DNA of 64,000 bases from DATBGZ01 sp036557785 (GCA_036557785.1 DATBGZ010000030.1:56777-120776), one strand, 5' to 3'. Positions 8,106 to 18,125 are shown, counted from the first letter of the stretch. Notes: a model not told the origin generated them from the sequence alone. Translations and numbers: made by a program.

Positions 8106-9185
8106 CTAGCTTTGGACAGCGTTGATCTGGGTGAGAGCCTTCTGTACCAGGTCGTCCGGCAGCTTGGCGAAGTTGACACCGGCGGCGAGTGCCTGGGCGT
8201 CGGTGAGCAGGAAGGTGGCGTAGCCCTTGACCAGGGCGGCCTTGGCGGCGTCACCGTAGGTCTTCCGGACCAGGATGTAGGTCGGCGCGGTGATCGGGTA
8301 GACACCCGCACCCGTCGCGTCGATCGGGTCGAAGGACAGGTCAGCGGGGACGCTGCCACCGGCGACCGCCTTGGTCGCGCCGTCGAGCGTCGGAGCCACG
8401 AACTCGCCGTTCTTGTTCTTGATCGAGGCGAACGTCAGGCCAGCGGCGACCGCGTCGGAGTAGTCGACGTAGCCGATCGCGCCGTCGCTCTGCTTGATGA
8501 TCTGAGCGACACCAGTGTTCTGCGCGCCTGCCTGAGTGTCGGCGGGCCAGGCCACACTGTCACCCCGCCCGAGCGTCCAGCCGGAGCCGCCTGCGGCGGT
8601 CAGGTACTCGGTGAACCGGTTAGTGGTGCCCGAGCCGTCGGAGCGGTGCGCCACGACGATCGGCTTGTCCGGCAGCGTGACGCCCGGGTTGTCCTGCGCG
8701 ATGGCCGGGTCGTTCCAGTTCTTGATGGCGCGGCCGAAGATGCTGCCGAGCGTGGTTCCGCTCAGCTTGAGGCCGGTGACCCCGGAGAGGTTGTAGGAGA
8801 CCGTGATCGGCGCCGACGCCAGCGGGATGTAGTAGAAGGAATCCGCAGCGATGCCGTCGGAGTCCTTCACGAGGCTGTCGGTACCGGCGAAGTCGGTCAG
8901 GTTGGAGCCGAACTCCGTCTTGCCAGTGCCCGAGCCCTTGGAGGCGTAGGTCACGTCCGCGTTCGTGGCTTTGGCCAGGAACGCGTCGATGGCCGCCTGC
9001 TCGAAGTTGTTCTGGAAGCTGGAGCCGGAGCCAGCGATGGAGCCGCTGAGGCTGGCGTATGGGTCAGTGCTGCCCGACGGGCCCGGGTTGTTGTTGTCGG
9101 ACGAGCAGCCCGCGAGCGCTAGCGCAGCAATCGCGATGCCAGCAATACTGGATACAGCGGTGCGCGTGAGCACAGAACGGTTCAC
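8106..9185 (-). CDS. pstS: Phosphate ABC transporter substrate-binding lipoprotein PstS
   Basis: A 359-residue extracytoplasmic phosphate-binding lipoprotein. The signal peptide (VSSIAGIAIAALALAGC) ends with lipobox LAGC, followed by a Ser/Asn/Pro-rich tether. Phosphate-binding landmarks are the GSGSSFQ loop near residue 53, the FAGTDS segment and the HRSDGSGTTNRFTEYL block. The last is the PstS signature in which Ser, Gly and Thr bind the anion. First gene of the pst operon, preceded by a tandem PHO box. Confidence 0.96.
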   Translation of the reverse strand: MNRSVLTRTAVSSIAGIAIAALALAGCSSDNNNPGPSGSTDPYASLSGSIAGSGSSFQNNFEQAAIDAFLAKATNADVTYASKGSGTGKTEFGSNLTDFAGTDSLVKDSDGIAADSFYYIPLASAPITVSYNLSGVTGLKLSGTTLGSIFGRAIKNWNDPAIAQDNPGVTLPDKPIVVAHRSDGSGTTNRFTEYLTAAGGSGWTLGRGDSVAWPADTQAGAQNTGVAQIIKQSDGAIGYVDYSDAVAAGLTFASIKNKNGEFVAPTLDGATKAVAGGSVPADLSFDPIDATGAGVYPITAPTYILVRKTYGDAAKAALVKGYATFLLTDAQALAAGVNFAKLPDDLVQKALTQINAVQS

Positions 9186-9267
9186 GACTGGAGTGCCTCT
9201 CTCGTATTGGGAGTAGGTCTGCTTGACGATCTGGAAGTTAAGAGCCGCAAGTAGCCGCTTCCCGGGC

Positions 9268-9311
9268 GCAAAATGAACGATGAGTGAACAGCCGTGGCCG
9301 GCTCGGTGACC
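9268..9311 (-). promoter_or_regulatory. PHO box (PhoP-binding direct repeats) upstream of pstS
   Basis: Read on the minus strand there are four 11-base units in perfect phase: GGTCACCGAGC, a degenerate CGGCCACGGCT, GTTCACTCATC and GTTCATTTTGC. The GTTCA-type core with 11-base periodicity is the known actinomycete PhoP operator. The array ends about 82 bases before the pstS start. Phosphate-starvation induction is therefore expected. Confidence 0.8.
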
Positions 9312-9345
9312 CCGCGATTGTCCGCTATGGGCGTGAAGTGCCTGA

Positions 9346-9969
9346 TCAGGCGGGAAGCACCAGATCGGCGCGGCCCGCGCTGGCGCTGACGAGCCGCGCG
9401 TTCGCCTCGTCGTTGCGGTGGACCCAGTCGTACGCGCCCGCCTCGTCCCGACCGCCCGCGCGGGCCCGTGCCAGCAGCCGGGGCACCCTGACCTCGGCCG
9501 GCACGTCGAGGTACGCGACCAGGTCGAACAGCGGCCGGGCCAGCGACCACGGCTGGTCGGGCAGCAGCAGGTAGTTGCCCTCGACCACGACCAGCTCCAG
9601 CGCCGGCGGCACCGGGATCGCCGAACCGATCGACACCTCGATGCGGCGGTCGAACGCCGGCACGTAGACGAGCTCCTCGGCCGCCCGCAACCGCCTCATG
9701 AGGTGGACGAATCCCCATGCATCGAAGGTCTCGGGAGACCCCTTGCGGCCCGCCATGCCGAGCCGGGCAAGCTCCTCATTGGACAGATGGAACCCGTCCA
9801 TCGGCACCACGACGGCCCGCTGGCGAAAGCAACCGACGAGGCCCGCGGCGAGCGTGGACTTGCCGGCCCCGGGCGCTCCGGCGATGCCCACGATGACGCG
9901 GCCGCCGGAGAGCATCGGCGCCACGACGTTGGCCAGCGCGTGCAGTGGGTCGGCGGGCATGGCAAGCAT
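9346..9969 (-). CDS. P-loop nucleoside/sugar kinase (uridine kinase-like, PRK09270/FrcK-YggC family)
   Basis: A 207-residue kinase. Walker A is GAPGAGKST at about residue 29, followed by the PMDGFHLSN block containing the catalytic and substrate-contact residues of the uridine/pantothenate kinase superfamily, and by VVEGNYLLL, which corresponds to Walker B. This family is called nucleoside/nucleotide kinase or fructose kinase-like. The true substrate cannot be read from sequence. The start is taken as ATG 9969 (ATG 9960 also possible); longer in-frame extensions run into the divergent lipoprotein gene and look non-coding. No operon partner on this strand. Confidence 0.8.
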   Translation of the reverse strand: MLAMPADPLHALANVVAPMLSGGRVIVGIAGAPGAGKSTLAAGLVGCFRQRAVVVPMDGFHLSNEELARLGMAGRKGSPETFDAWGFVHLMRRLRAAEELVYVPAFDRRIEVSIGSAIPVPPALELVVVEGNYLLLPDQPWSLARPLFDLVAYLDVPAEVRVPRLLARARAGGRDEAGAYDWVHRNDEANARLVSASAGRADLVLPA

Positions 9970-10040
9970 CGTGTCAAACGACTCCGCCCGCGGCACCGGC
10001 GATCGGGCTTCGGGATCCGCCACGCTGCTAGGGTTGCCGG

Positions 10041-10799
10041 GTGCGACGGGCGCGGGGAGCAGTGCTGCTGGCCGTCGTCGCCGCACTGCTGATGGCCTGC
10101 ACCGGTGGCGGTGGCTCGGGGATATCCGGTGCACTGACCATCTTCGCGTCGCCATCGCTCACCGACGCGTTCAACGCCATGATCCGTGCCTTCACCAGCA
10201 GCTACCCGGGCGTGACCTTCCAGACGGTGTTCGAGCCCGACTCGGTCCTCGCCAGCCGGGCAGCGGCCGGACCGGCGCCTGACCTCATCGCGGCCGAGGA
10301 CCCGGCGACGCTCGTCGCGGCGGGAGCGACCAGCACGCCCGTGCACTTCGCGCAGGGCCAGATCGTGCTCGCCGTACGGACGGGAAACCCGGCTCACGTC
10401 AGCAGCCTGGCGGACCTGACCCGCGCGGGCGTGCGGGTGGCGCTCTGCCAGGCGGCGCAGCCCTGCGGCAGGGTCACCGAGGCGGTACTCGCCGCGGCGC
10501 AGGTCACCGCGCCAGAGACGGCGCTGCGGGAGCCGGACGTACGGTCGGCACTGCGCCACGTCACGGACGGCACCGCCGACGCGGCGCTGGTCTACCGCTC
10601 CGACGCCTACGCGGCCGGCTCGCAGGTCATCGTCATCGAGGTGCCGTTCTCTGCCGCGGCGTTGGCCCAGTTCGTCGCCGTGGTGCCCGAGGGCGCGCAC
10701 AATCCGCGCGCGGCCCGCACGTTCCTGGATTACCTCGCCTCGCCCGCCGTCAGCACGGCGCTCACCCAGAACGGGTTCCGCCCGGTCGACGGGTCGTGA
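10041..10799 (+). CDS. ModA-like molybdate/anion-binding lipoprotein (orphan)
   Basis: A 252-residue extracytoplasmic solute-binding protein of the molybdate-binding (ModA) class. The signal peptide ends in lipobox LMAC. The opening LTIFASPSLTDAFNAMIRAF matches the ModA N-terminal block where Ser residues bind the oxyanion. TGNP and ALVYRSDA also fit the class. There is no modB or modC next to it; the neighbouring ABC-2 exporter is on the other strand and of an unrelated type. The gene therefore looks like an orphan binding protein. Start GTG 10041. Confidence 0.8.
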   Translation: MRRARGAVLLAVVAALLMACTGGGGSGISGALTIFASPSLTDAFNAMIRAFTSSYPGVTFQTVFEPDSVLASRAAAGPAPDLIAAEDPATLVAAGATSTPVHFAQGQIVLAVRTGNPAHVSSLADLTRAGVRVALCQAAQPCGRVTEAVLAAAQVTAPETALREPDVRSALRHVTDGTADAALVYRSDAYAAGSQVIVIEVPFSAAALAQFVAVVPEGAHNPRAARTFLDYLASPAVSTALTQNGFRPVDGS

Positions 10800-10810
10800 C
10801 ACCCGCTCCG

Positions 10811-11936
10811 TCAGACGTCGTCCCAGCGGAACAGCGCCAGCGCGATCGCGCCGAAGACCACGGCGATGCCCAGCAGGATCCCAAGCTGGGGAAGCACCGA
10901 GGCCGGGCCCTGCCCGCGGACCATCACCGCGGTCAACCCGTCCACCAGGTGGCGTAACGGCAGGGCCTTCGAGACCGTGTTGACCCACGCCGGGGCGAAC
11001 TGCAGGGGGAAGAACGCGCCGGAGAGAAACGCCATCGGCAGCACGATCAGGTTCGCCACCGCGCTGGCGGCCTCCGGCGTCTTGGTGAACGACCCTGCGA
11101 CCATGCCGATCCCGAGGAAGGCGAGCGTACCGGCGATCACCAGCGGTATCGACATCCACCAGTAGTTCGATAGCTTGAGTCCGAAGGCGGGTAATAGCGC
11201 CACGAGCAGGAAGATAACGGTCTGCAGCAGCGCGACCCCGATGCTCACGCCCACCCGGGCGGTGACGACCGAGGTGGTGCCCACGGGCGCGAGGCGCAGT
11301 CGCCGCAACACCTTGAGCTGGCGCCAGGTGACGAGCGTGAGCGCCGAGCCGAACATCGCGCCGGTGGCGATCGCCCACCCCAAGAGCCCGGGCGTGAGGT
11401 ACTGGATCGGTTTGAGGGAGGCGTCCTCGACCTGCACCGGCTCGAGCGAGAACGACGCCGGGGTCTGGCTCGCGGCGAGGTTCGCGCCCTGGACCACCTC
11501 GTTGAGGATCGCCTGGACGGTGCCGGCACTGACCCGGTCGGCGGCGGAGTAGTGCACGATCACCCGTGACCCCTGCTGCTCCACCGCGGCGTTGACATCG
11601 CCCTTGCGCACCTTGTCCAGCGCCGCCGCGAGGTCGTCGGACCGGTCGATCTGAAGCACCTGGTCCAGGCCGGTCCGCTGGTCACCCGTGATGCTGTCGA
11701 GCACCGTCACCGGCCCGACCTCGATCACGTGCGACTTCGACGCTCCGGTGTCGCGCAGCAGTAGGCCGAAGATGACCAGGAACATCAAGGGAAACAGGAT
11801 CGTGAAGAACGTGGCCGTACGGTCGCGCAGGAAACCCTTGGTGAGTGCCCACGACAGGCTGCGCAGGCTGTGCCCGCGTCCACGCGGCTGGGCTCCCTCT
11901 TCGCTGGCTCGCTGCTGGGTGGCAGGGCTGCCGGGG

Positions 11937-11944
<8 letters not shown>
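10811..11944 (-). CDS. ABC-2 type transporter permease (exporter)
   Basis: A 377-residue permease with one N-terminal helix, a large extracytoplasmic loop (about residues 60-190) and five or six C-terminal helices; this is the ABC2_membrane_3 architecture of drug/lipid exporters. It overlaps the upstream ATPase gene by eight bases and so forms a two-component exporter with it. The substrate is unknown. Confidence 0.88.
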
Positions 11945-12845
<901 letters not shown>

Positions 12846-12958
12846 GCGGCAACCTTAGCGGATGCCGCGACCCCCGGCGGTAGGCGATAGATCCCGACCT
12901 GGGGCTCACAAATGTCACGGACACCCGGCCGGCCAGACCCTAGCCGGGCGGCCGTTTG

Positions 12959-13687
12959 TCAGCTCCCGCCCGGGTCGGTGATGCCGAACTCACCGTGGCT
13001 CCCGGTGGGGTACGGCGACGTGCGGTCGAACCAGCCATCACCGTCATCATCCGAGGCACGGGTGTCGAAGATGCCGTCACCGTCGGAGTCGTAGTCAGCG
13101 TTGTCCATGAGGCCGTCGCGGTTGTAGTCGTGTCCCACCCAGTCGACTGTGCCGTCGCCGTCGCGGTCGACGAGAATGTCGACCCCGCCATCGCCGCGCT
13201 CGACGGCCCGGTACTCCTCCCACCGGCCCTGCCCAGCGTCCACCCGCGTGGTGTAGTCGGTTGCCGGCTCCCCAGCACCCGACGGGTGCGGCGCCACGCC
13301 GACCACCGCCTCGCCCGAGGCCGCCCCGTGCAGCGCCACCCGGACGTCATCCGGCGCCTCGCCGAGCCGGGCCACCGGCGCCTGGTCATCGGTCGCCCCG
13401 TGCAGCACGCCCACGCCCTGGGGCGGCTCGACGTCGACGTGCGGCGTCTGCACGAGACCCAGCGCGGAGACGACCGGCCCGACCATGCCGAAGAGGCCGG
13501 ACTTGCTGACGCGGTCCTCGACGCTGCGGTCGGCGCCCTCCCCGAGCGATACCTGCGCGCCGAGCAGTCGCCGCTCCTCGGCGTCGAGCTGGTAGCCCTG
13601 GAGGGCCGCCTCGGGATCGGCGCGTAGCGCGCCCTGGAATGCCGCGTCGGTCACCAGCCGTTCCAGCACCTCATCGAAGTCACTCAT
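12959..13687 (-). CDS. RiPP-leader-like protein with calcium-loop (DxDxDG) C-terminal tail
   Basis: A 242-residue protein of two visible parts. Residues 1-50 (FDEVLERLVTDAAFQGAL, DPEAALQGYQLDAEERRLL) resemble the helical leader shared by Nif11-like and Franean1_4349-type RiPP precursor families. The middle is Pro/Ala/Gly/Asp-rich and probably disordered. Residues 165-225 carry at least four acidic loops (DRDGDGTVD, DYNRDGLMD, DYDSDGDGIFD, DDDGDGWFD) like thrombospondin type 3 or dockerin calcium-binding repeats. No signal peptide or transmembrane segment is seen. It is the last gene of a three-gene unit headed by a PqqD-like/M50 protease fusion, so it may be a peptide or protein substrate of that protease. 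This role is inference. Confidence 0.65.
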   Translation of the reverse strand: MSDFDEVLERLVTDAAFQGALRADPEAALQGYQLDAEERRLLGAQVSLGEGADRSVEDRVSKSGLFGMVGPVVSALGLVQTPHVDVEPPQGVGVLHGATDDQAPVARLGEAPDDVRVALHGAASGEAVVGVAPHPSGAGEPATDYTTRVDAGQGRWEEYRAVERGDGGVDILVDRDGDGTVDWVGHDYNRDGLMDNADYDSDGDGIFDTRASDDDGDGWFDRTSPYPTGSHGEFGITDPGGS

Positions 13688-13717
13688 GTCCCTGACCCCC
13701 TACCGAGGCTCACGAGC

Positions 13718-13933
13718 CTACTCCAGCTCGGGCATCGGCACCGGCTGCGGCCGCGGCCGGCACGTTCCACAATGGACAGCGTCCTCCACGACCAGCGCCT
13801 CGGTCCGGTCCCGTTTGGCGCTGCGGTAGACCTCCAGCACGAACGGCCCGAACCGGGCATGGTCCTCGCATACCCCACGCCCGCAGAACCGGCACGCCCC
13901 CCGCGCCGCCTTCGCACAGAACCAACACAGCAC
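13718..13933 (-). CDS. Small zinc-binding protein (DUF2180/B-box-like)
   Basis: A 71-residue protein rich in paired cysteines: CWFC at residues 3-6, CRFCGRGVCEDH at 14-25 and HCGTC around 54-58. The spacing suggests two zinc sites like those of DUF2180 or B-box fingers. The GTG start at 13933 has GGAG seven bases upstream, placed directly behind the stop of the large M50 gene ten bases away, so translation is coupled. A short AGGCTC/GAGCCT palindrome covers its stop codon. Function unknown; it may be an adaptor within the same cassette. Confidence 0.65.
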   Translation of the reverse strand: MLCWFCAKAARGACRFCGRGVCEDHARFGPFVLEVYRSAKRDRTEALVVEDAVHCGTCRPRPQPVPMPELE

Positions 13934-13942
13934 AAGAGACTC

Positions 13943-16900
13943 CTACCCAGGTTTGCAAGCAGCTACGTCGACGGTTGCGGATAGTTCGTTGGACTTCTCG
14001 CCCTGTGCGTCGTACCCGATCACGGTAACCGTCACCGTCACCGCGTCGCCGTTGTTTGGGCCCGGATACGGAAAGGGTCCAACCGTGTCGGCCCAAAATG
14101 TCGTCGCGTCGAGAGGGTCGCTGTGCTTGGCTCCGAATCCTGACCAAGAGAACACCACCCGGACGACACCGCCCGTCGCAGTGCCACTTGCGCGGAAGGC
14201 AGTTGGCTCGTTCGGGGTGCACGGCGCTCCAGTCGCCAGTTGTTGCGACATGTTCCCAGGGGGATTGCCGCCTGCGGACCAGGCGATGAGCGGGCGGCAT
14301 GGCGTCACGATCACCTTGCCACTGGTCAGCGAGGCGGAGTCGCCCTGGGCGTCGTAAGCGGCCGCCTTGACGATGATCGACCCGCCATCGTTCGCCTTAC
14401 CGTTGTACGGGACGTCGGGTCCGATGATCTGCCAGTCCTGCGCCGGCTGCGTCTGCGTCTGCGTCTGCGTGCCGTCGACAAACCCGCTCCACGACCAGAC
14501 GACCTTGGTGACCTGGTCGGCTGTTCCGAAGCCGTTGTCGCTGATACTGGCGCGGAACTGGAGAGGGGACTGCCCGTCGCATGGGCGGGAGTCGATCGCC
14601 TGAGCTATCACCTGGCCCGTCGGGTCACCACCGTCTGGTGTCCACCCGATCTTCGGTGGTGTTGGCGGTGTCGAGTGGGTGGTCGTGGGCGTGGTGGTCC
14701 GCGGGGTTGTGGGCGTGGTGGTGGGCGTGGCCGTGGAGGTCGCCGACGGTGTGAGGGTGGGGGTCGGCGTGGGGGTGAGGGTGGGGATGGCGCTGGGCGT
14801 GGTCGTGGGCGGGGGAAGGGCCGTGCCCCCGTCGCCGCAGCCGAGCGTGGCGCCGGTCTCGGGCTGGCGTACGGCGCCGACGAAGACCTCGCCCGTGGAG
14901 ACCACGGTTCCTGAGGGCTCCACGGCGAAGTACGCCCGCCCGACGTTGCTCACCGTCGCGCCGCCCACCCCGACGTCCAGGGACAGGTCGAGGAACGCCG
15001 GTGTCGCGGTCGCGGTGTCGACGACGGCCCGACCGCGGGACAGGTCGAACGCGCCGACCGGCTGGACCGGTTCGCCGCCACTGGCGAGTGCTCCGACGCG
15101 CAACAGCGTCCCCGCGCAGAGCATAGAGGACGCGCCGCCACGGAACGTGAGGCGCGCTCGTGAACGGGGGTCGACGCTGACGCTGTCGCCCTCGCCGACA
15201 TAGAGGTCATCGCCGGTCCCGAGATTGACCGCGTGGTCACCGACACCGACCGTGGCGGTCCCGCTCTCGACGTGCAGCAGGGCCCGGTCGGTGGGCATCT
15301 CGGCCCAGGCCCGGGCGGCGAGCACGACGTTGCCCCCGGTGAACAGCAGCGCCAGCAACAGCACGAGCAGGAGGAACCACCACAGCCGCCGCTCGAACCA
15401 GCGGTCCTTTGAAGCGTCCACTGTGGTCGGTGGCGGGCTGGGCGGAGCGGCCAGGGGCGGGTACGAAGCAGGCGGGTGCAGGCCGCTGACCGGCGCTCGC
15501 CCCGGCGCCGTGCCGGCCAGGTCCGAGGCGAGCGCCGCGGCCGAGGTTCCGACGAGCAGTGCCAGTCCGGAGACGGCCGGGATGCTGAACATGCGCACCG
15601 GCGTACGGGCGGTCGCGGCCGGATCGGTGTACTCCTCCCCGACCGGGCCGATCAGCGTGCCGCGGCCCAACTGCTGGCCGTCGGGTGTGTCGACGATGCC
15701 GGCGGCGACGACGACCGCGCTGTCCCCGCTCGCGAGCGTCACCGGCGCCCCTGGGGCGAGCGAGACCGGGACCGCCACCGTGGCCAGGCCGAGTCTGTCC
15801 TCAGTGGACAGCCAGGCCAGGCCGGGTGCCTCGGCGAAGAGCTGCTCCGCCTCGCCCGCGGTGCCGAAGCCGAGGCCGGCGCTCTGCGCGACCGGACCCA
15901 CCGTCGCCGCGACCGTGGTCGAGGGGATGGCGAGCAGCGTGGTTCCCGCGGTGTGCCAGGCCAACGCGGAGGGAGCACCGGTCAGCGCCGGGGCGAGCCC
16001 GACCACGCCGCCGGCGCCGACACGCTCGCGCACCGTACCGCTGGGGTCGCCGGGCAACCGGGCCTCCAGCGCTCCGTCGACCACCGCGAAGACGTACGGC
16101 TGGGCGGTGCCGGCGAGCACGAGCTGCTCACCCGTACGGGGGTGGCGCCAGCGGGCCGAACCGGCGAGGGTGCGCAGCGCCTCCTCCGGGAGGTCGCGCA
16201 GCGTCGAGCGCCGCAACGCGGCGAGGCGTCGCGGCTCGTCGCGCGAGGCCCGGCTCTCCGTGAGACGCCGGCGCATGCGCCGCAGCCGCCGCCCGGCCCA
16301 GCCGAACGACACATATACAACAGGCGATGCCAGGGCGAGCACCACGGCGGCGAGCAGGACCTGCGCCACCGGCCCCGACCGCCACAGGCCGATGACGAGC
16401 CCGTCCACCCGGTCCACGTACAGCCGGTAGGCCAGGTTGAGCGCGATGACCAGCCACCCCACCGCGAGCAGGCCATAGAGTGCGACCAGCCGGCCCTCCC
16501 GGTCCAACCCGGACCAGGACGGCGGCCGCCGGCGTACCCGGGCGACCACCCAGGCCAGCCCCCGCGCCCGCAGGTTGGGGATCTCCAGCCAGTCCATCAC
16601 CAGGTAGTAGCCGTCCAGGGCCAGGAACGGGTTGAGGTTGAACAGCGCATTGAGGTACCACGCGAACGAGAGCTTGAAGCAGACCGGCGCGAGCTCGGGA
16701 ACCGAGAAACCGACCAGCGCCGATACCCCGGCGAGGACGAGCCCGGTCGCCGGTCCGGCCGCTGTGGTGCGCAATCGGGCGCGCCGACCGGCCATCCAGA
16801 CGTCGGTGGTGTCGACGAAGACCGAGGGAATGCCGAAATAGATCAGGAAGCCGGCCCTGGGCACGCGCCGACCGGCATGCTTGGTCGCGAGCGCATGGCC

Positions 16901-17629
16901 GAGTTCGTGGCTGGCGAGTGCGAGCACGTTGAGGCCGAGCAGCACCGCGGCACCGAGCGCGTACGAGTTGGCGGTAAGGAAGACGGACTGCTCCCCGGCC
17001 CACCACTGGAAGCAGAAGGCGATCAGCCCCAGCCCGGCGACGGTGGCGAGCAGCGCCGCGACGGGTCGGGTGAAGAGCAGCCGTCCGCCGGCGCGGTAGA
17101 GCACGGTGACGAGGGGATCGATGTTCGCCACCGCGACCCGGCGCCCGCGCACGACCGCGAGGAGCCCCCGCCCCAGACGCAGCGGCCATGGGGTGCGGCG
17201 CACCCGGCGCAGCGGAGCAAAGGCATCGACCGGCAGTTCTTCGAGCATCCGGTTGCCGGCGAGGTCGGCGACGACCCGCCGCACCTGGTCGGGGGCGAGC
17301 CGGCCGGAGAGGCGGGCGAAGTCCGCGACGAGCCGGGCCAGGGTACGGCTGCCATCCATGAGCGTGGTGAGCTGCGCCTCCTCGGGCGTCAGCCGCAGGT
17401 AGCAGGGGTCTGCCGCGTCGGGCGAGCGCAGCATCGTGTACGCCACGCCCCGGACACTGACGAGTTCAGCGGTCTCGATGCCCTCGCGCAGGACGGGCCT
17501 GGCCTTCGCCGGGTTGATCCGCTCCGCGACGGCCGCCCAGAGCCCGGGATCAGCCGGGCCGAGCGGCTGCCCGGGCGCGCGTCCAGCCAGCGCCTCCCAG
17601 ACGCTGACATGGGCATCGACGACCGCCAC
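13943..17629 (-). CDS. Giant membrane protein: PqqD-like + M50 zinc peptidase + cNMP-binding + FecR-like + Pro/Thr linker + Ig-like repeats
   Basis: A 1228-residue mosaic. Residues about 50-130 look like a PqqD/RiPP-recognition winged helix (LRLTPEEAQLTTLMDGSRTL). Next is a polytopic M50 site-2-type protease domain with SHELGHA, HELGH at about 241-245, and a downstream NPFLALDGYYL block supplying the third metal ligand. About 475-590 is a cyclic-nucleotide-binding-like beta barrel. A last transmembrane helix (WWFLLLVLLLALLFTGG, about 760-780) is followed by a FecR-like extracellular domain, a Pro/Thr-rich linker (about 930-990) and two related Ig-like domains, each opening with a Cys and a WSWSGF or FSWSGF strand. 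GTG 17629 is chosen for its GGAGGAGAG site. The repeat array lies upstream. The substrate is not known; a role in cutting or exporting the downstream leader-type protein is inferred. Confidence 0.75.
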   Translation of the reverse strand: MAVVDAHVSVWEALAGRAPGQPLGPADPGLWAAVAERINPAKARPVLREGIETAELVSVRGVAYTMLRSPDAADPCYLRLTPEEAQLTTLMDGSRTLARLVADFARLSGRLAPDQVRRVVADLAGNRMLEELPVDAFAPLRRVRRTPWPLRLGRGLLAVVRGRRVAVANIDPLVTVLYRAGGRLLFTRPVAALLATVAGLGLIAFCFQWWAGEQSVFLTANSYALGAAVLLGLNVLALASHELGHALATKHAGRRVPRAGFLIYFGIPSVFVDTTDVWMAGRRARLRTTAAGPATGLVLAGVSALVGFSVPELAPVCFKLSFAWYLNALFNLNPFLALDGYYLVMDWLEIPNLRARGLAWVVARVRRRPPSWSGLDREGRLVALYGLLAVGWLVIALNLAYRLYVDRVDGLVIGLWRSGPVAQVLLAAVVLALASPVVYVSFGWAGRRLRRMRRRLTESRASRDEPRRLAALRRSTLRDLPEEALRTLAGSARWRHPRTGEQLVLAGTAQPYVFAVVDGALEARLPGDPSGTVRERVGAGGVVGLAPALTGAPSALAWHTAGTTLLAIPSTTVAATVGPVAQSAGLGFGTAGEAEQLFAEAPGLAWLSTEDRLGLATVAVPVSLAPGAPVTLASGDSAVVVAAGIVDTPDGQQLGRGTLIGPVGEEYTDPAATARTPVRMFSIPAVSGLALLVGTSAAALASDLAGTAPGRAPVSGLHPPASYPPLAAPPSPPPTTVDASKDRWFERRLWWFLLLVLLLALLFTGGNVVLAARAWAEMPTDRALLHVESGTATVGVGDHAVNLGTGDDLYVGEGDSVSVDPRSRARLTFRGGASSMLCAGTLLRVGALASGGEPVQPVGAFDLSRGRAVVDTATATPAFLDLSLDVGVGGATVSNVGRAYFAVEPSGTVVSTGEVFVGAVRQPETGATLGCGDGGTALPPPTTTPSAIPTLTPTPTPTLTPSATSTATPTTTPTTPRTTTPTTTHSTPPTPPKIGWTPDGGDPTGQVIAQAIDSRPCDGQSPLQFRASISDNGFGTADQVTKVVWSWSGFVDGTQTQTQTQPAQDWQIIGPDVPYNGKANDGGSIIVKAAAYDAQGDSASLTSGKVIVTPCRPLIAWSAGGNPPGNMSQQLATGAPCTPNEPTAFRASGTATGGVVRVVFSWSGFGAKHSDPLDATTFWADTVGPFPYPGPNNGDAVTVTVTVIGYDAQGEKSNELSATVDVAACKPG

Positions 17630-17754
17630 GGCTCTCTCCTCCGGGTCCGGCAAGCAGCGTAGGTGGTACCCCCCAACCTGAGCGAGCCCGCGCGGCGGCG
17701 GGCGAGGTGGTATGCCCGGGTACGGGCCAAATGCCGTACGGGGCCGGGCGTCAT

Positions 17755-18102
17755 GGATGTGACTTCCTGGGCCCGCCGCGCACCCGCCCACGCCCCGAAA
17801 GTGACTTCCTGGCGCCCCCACGCACCCGCCCACGCCCCGAAAGTGACTTCCTGCGCCCCCCACGCGCCGGCCCACGCCCCGAAAGTGACTTCCTGGCCCA
17901 ACCAACCCGCCCGGGCGCCCCCACGCACCGGCCCGCGCCCCGAAAGTGACTTCCTGGCGCCCCCACGCACCCGCCCACACCCTGAAAGTGACTTCCCGGG
18001 CCCCCACGCACCCGCTTACGCCCCGAAAGTCACTTCCTGCGCCCAACCAACCCGCCCGGGCGCCCCCACGCACCCGCCCACGCCCCGAAAGTGACTTCCT
18101 GG
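17755..18102. repeat. Intergenic array of eight GAAAGTGACTTCCTGG units, about 42-bp period
   Basis: Copies start near 17757 (partial), 17797, 17839, 17881, 17942, 17984, 18025 and 18087. Spacing is 41-42 bases except for two steps of 61-62, which contain an extra AACCAACCCGCCCGGGCGCC block. The core contains the 9-base palindrome AAGTSACTT. Spacers are C-rich (GCGCCCCCACGCACCCGCCCAC). The array fills the divergent region between the M50 cassette and glpK. Open frames run through it but are composed only of the repeat, and real ribosome-binding sites lie outside, so I treat it as non-coding. Confidence 0.85.
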
Positions 18103-18125
18103 GCCGCCCTCGCGAGGATGATCCG

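Noticed and set aside
17755..18102. CRISPR array
   Set aside because: The repeat core is only about 16 bases, the spacers are near-identical to each other, and no cas genes are present.
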